From Litomosoides sigmodontis (Eukaryota > Nematoda > Chromadorea > Rhabditida > Onchocercidae): a stretch of 64,000 nucleotides of DNA. Under the pieces are notes generated by a model. It saw nothing but the letters and a program-made list of their open reading frames with translations. It was not told the origin of the DNA and made no database searches. The stretch lies in assembly GCA_963070105.1 (NCBI GenBank), contig OY718805.1, positions 1,054,001 to 1,118,000 on the forward strand. Reading direction: 5' to 3'. Both the position numbers and the translations under genes were made by a program. Below are positions 63,866 through 64,000 of the stretch, piece by piece (position 1 is the first letter of the stretch; every line of letters starts with the position of its first letter).

Positions 63866-64000
63866 GTTACACTTTACTGCGCTGCACTGAAATTTGACAA
63901 ATAATGAAAATTTGAAATTCTGTTCATTTGCGGTTTATGTAGACGAAGAAATCTACGAAATGACCGTATAGTGAGGACATTGCTGCTAATGCTAAAGTAA

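Overview
The window reads as a piece of nuclear DNA from a nematode. It is AT-rich, its genes are split by many introns whose acceptors follow the worm TTTCAG type, and several start codons sit 0 to 8 bases after such an acceptor with no matching upstream exon, as expected where a spliced leader is trans-spliced. One gene belongs to DUF273, a family known mainly from nematodes, and an RFX-type X-box lies upstream of the cilium gene ift-74. I cannot name the species from sequence alone. No bacterial genes, CRISPR arrays, rRNA genes or convincing tRNA genes were seen.

Layout. Positions 1-17.7 kb carry three minus-strand genes: a multi-pass membrane protein (1297-2895), a small secreted or anchored protein with a polyglutamine run (7724-9019), and a 641-residue leucine-rich-repeat receptor-like membrane protein (11466-17638) with a 3.9 kb intron. 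Positions 17.7-47.4 kb are about 30 kb with no gene I can defend. They hold microsatellites (a ~250 bp ATT tract, CA, GACA and GTCGCA tracts, many CT/GA tracts), a foldback element at about 21.97-22.56 kb, and isolated exon-like open stretches, including a possible 50-residue secreted peptide. Positions 47.4-64 kb are gene-dense: brf-1 (TFIIIB subunit, plus strand, 15 exons), a convergent SOSS-B single-strand DNA-binding protein gene (minus), a candidate 59-codon reading frame (plus), a DUF273 type II membrane glycosyltransferase-like gene (plus), and the 5' part of ift-74 (plus, running off the end).

The exon models were built by eye from splice sites and reading phase. For brf-1, SOSS-B, DUF273, the LRR gene and the polyQ gene, all exon lengths sum to whole codons, which is good internal support. 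The genes do not form an obvious pathway: BRF1 acts in RNA polymerase III initiation, SOSS-B in single-strand DNA binding and repair, IFT74 in cilium building, and DUF273 probably in Golgi glycosylation. The items most worth a second look are the BDP1-like motifs in the BRF1 tail, the X-box, a 57 bp duplication copying a splice donor in ift-74, the foldback element, an intronic hairpin, and several small orphan coding candidates.
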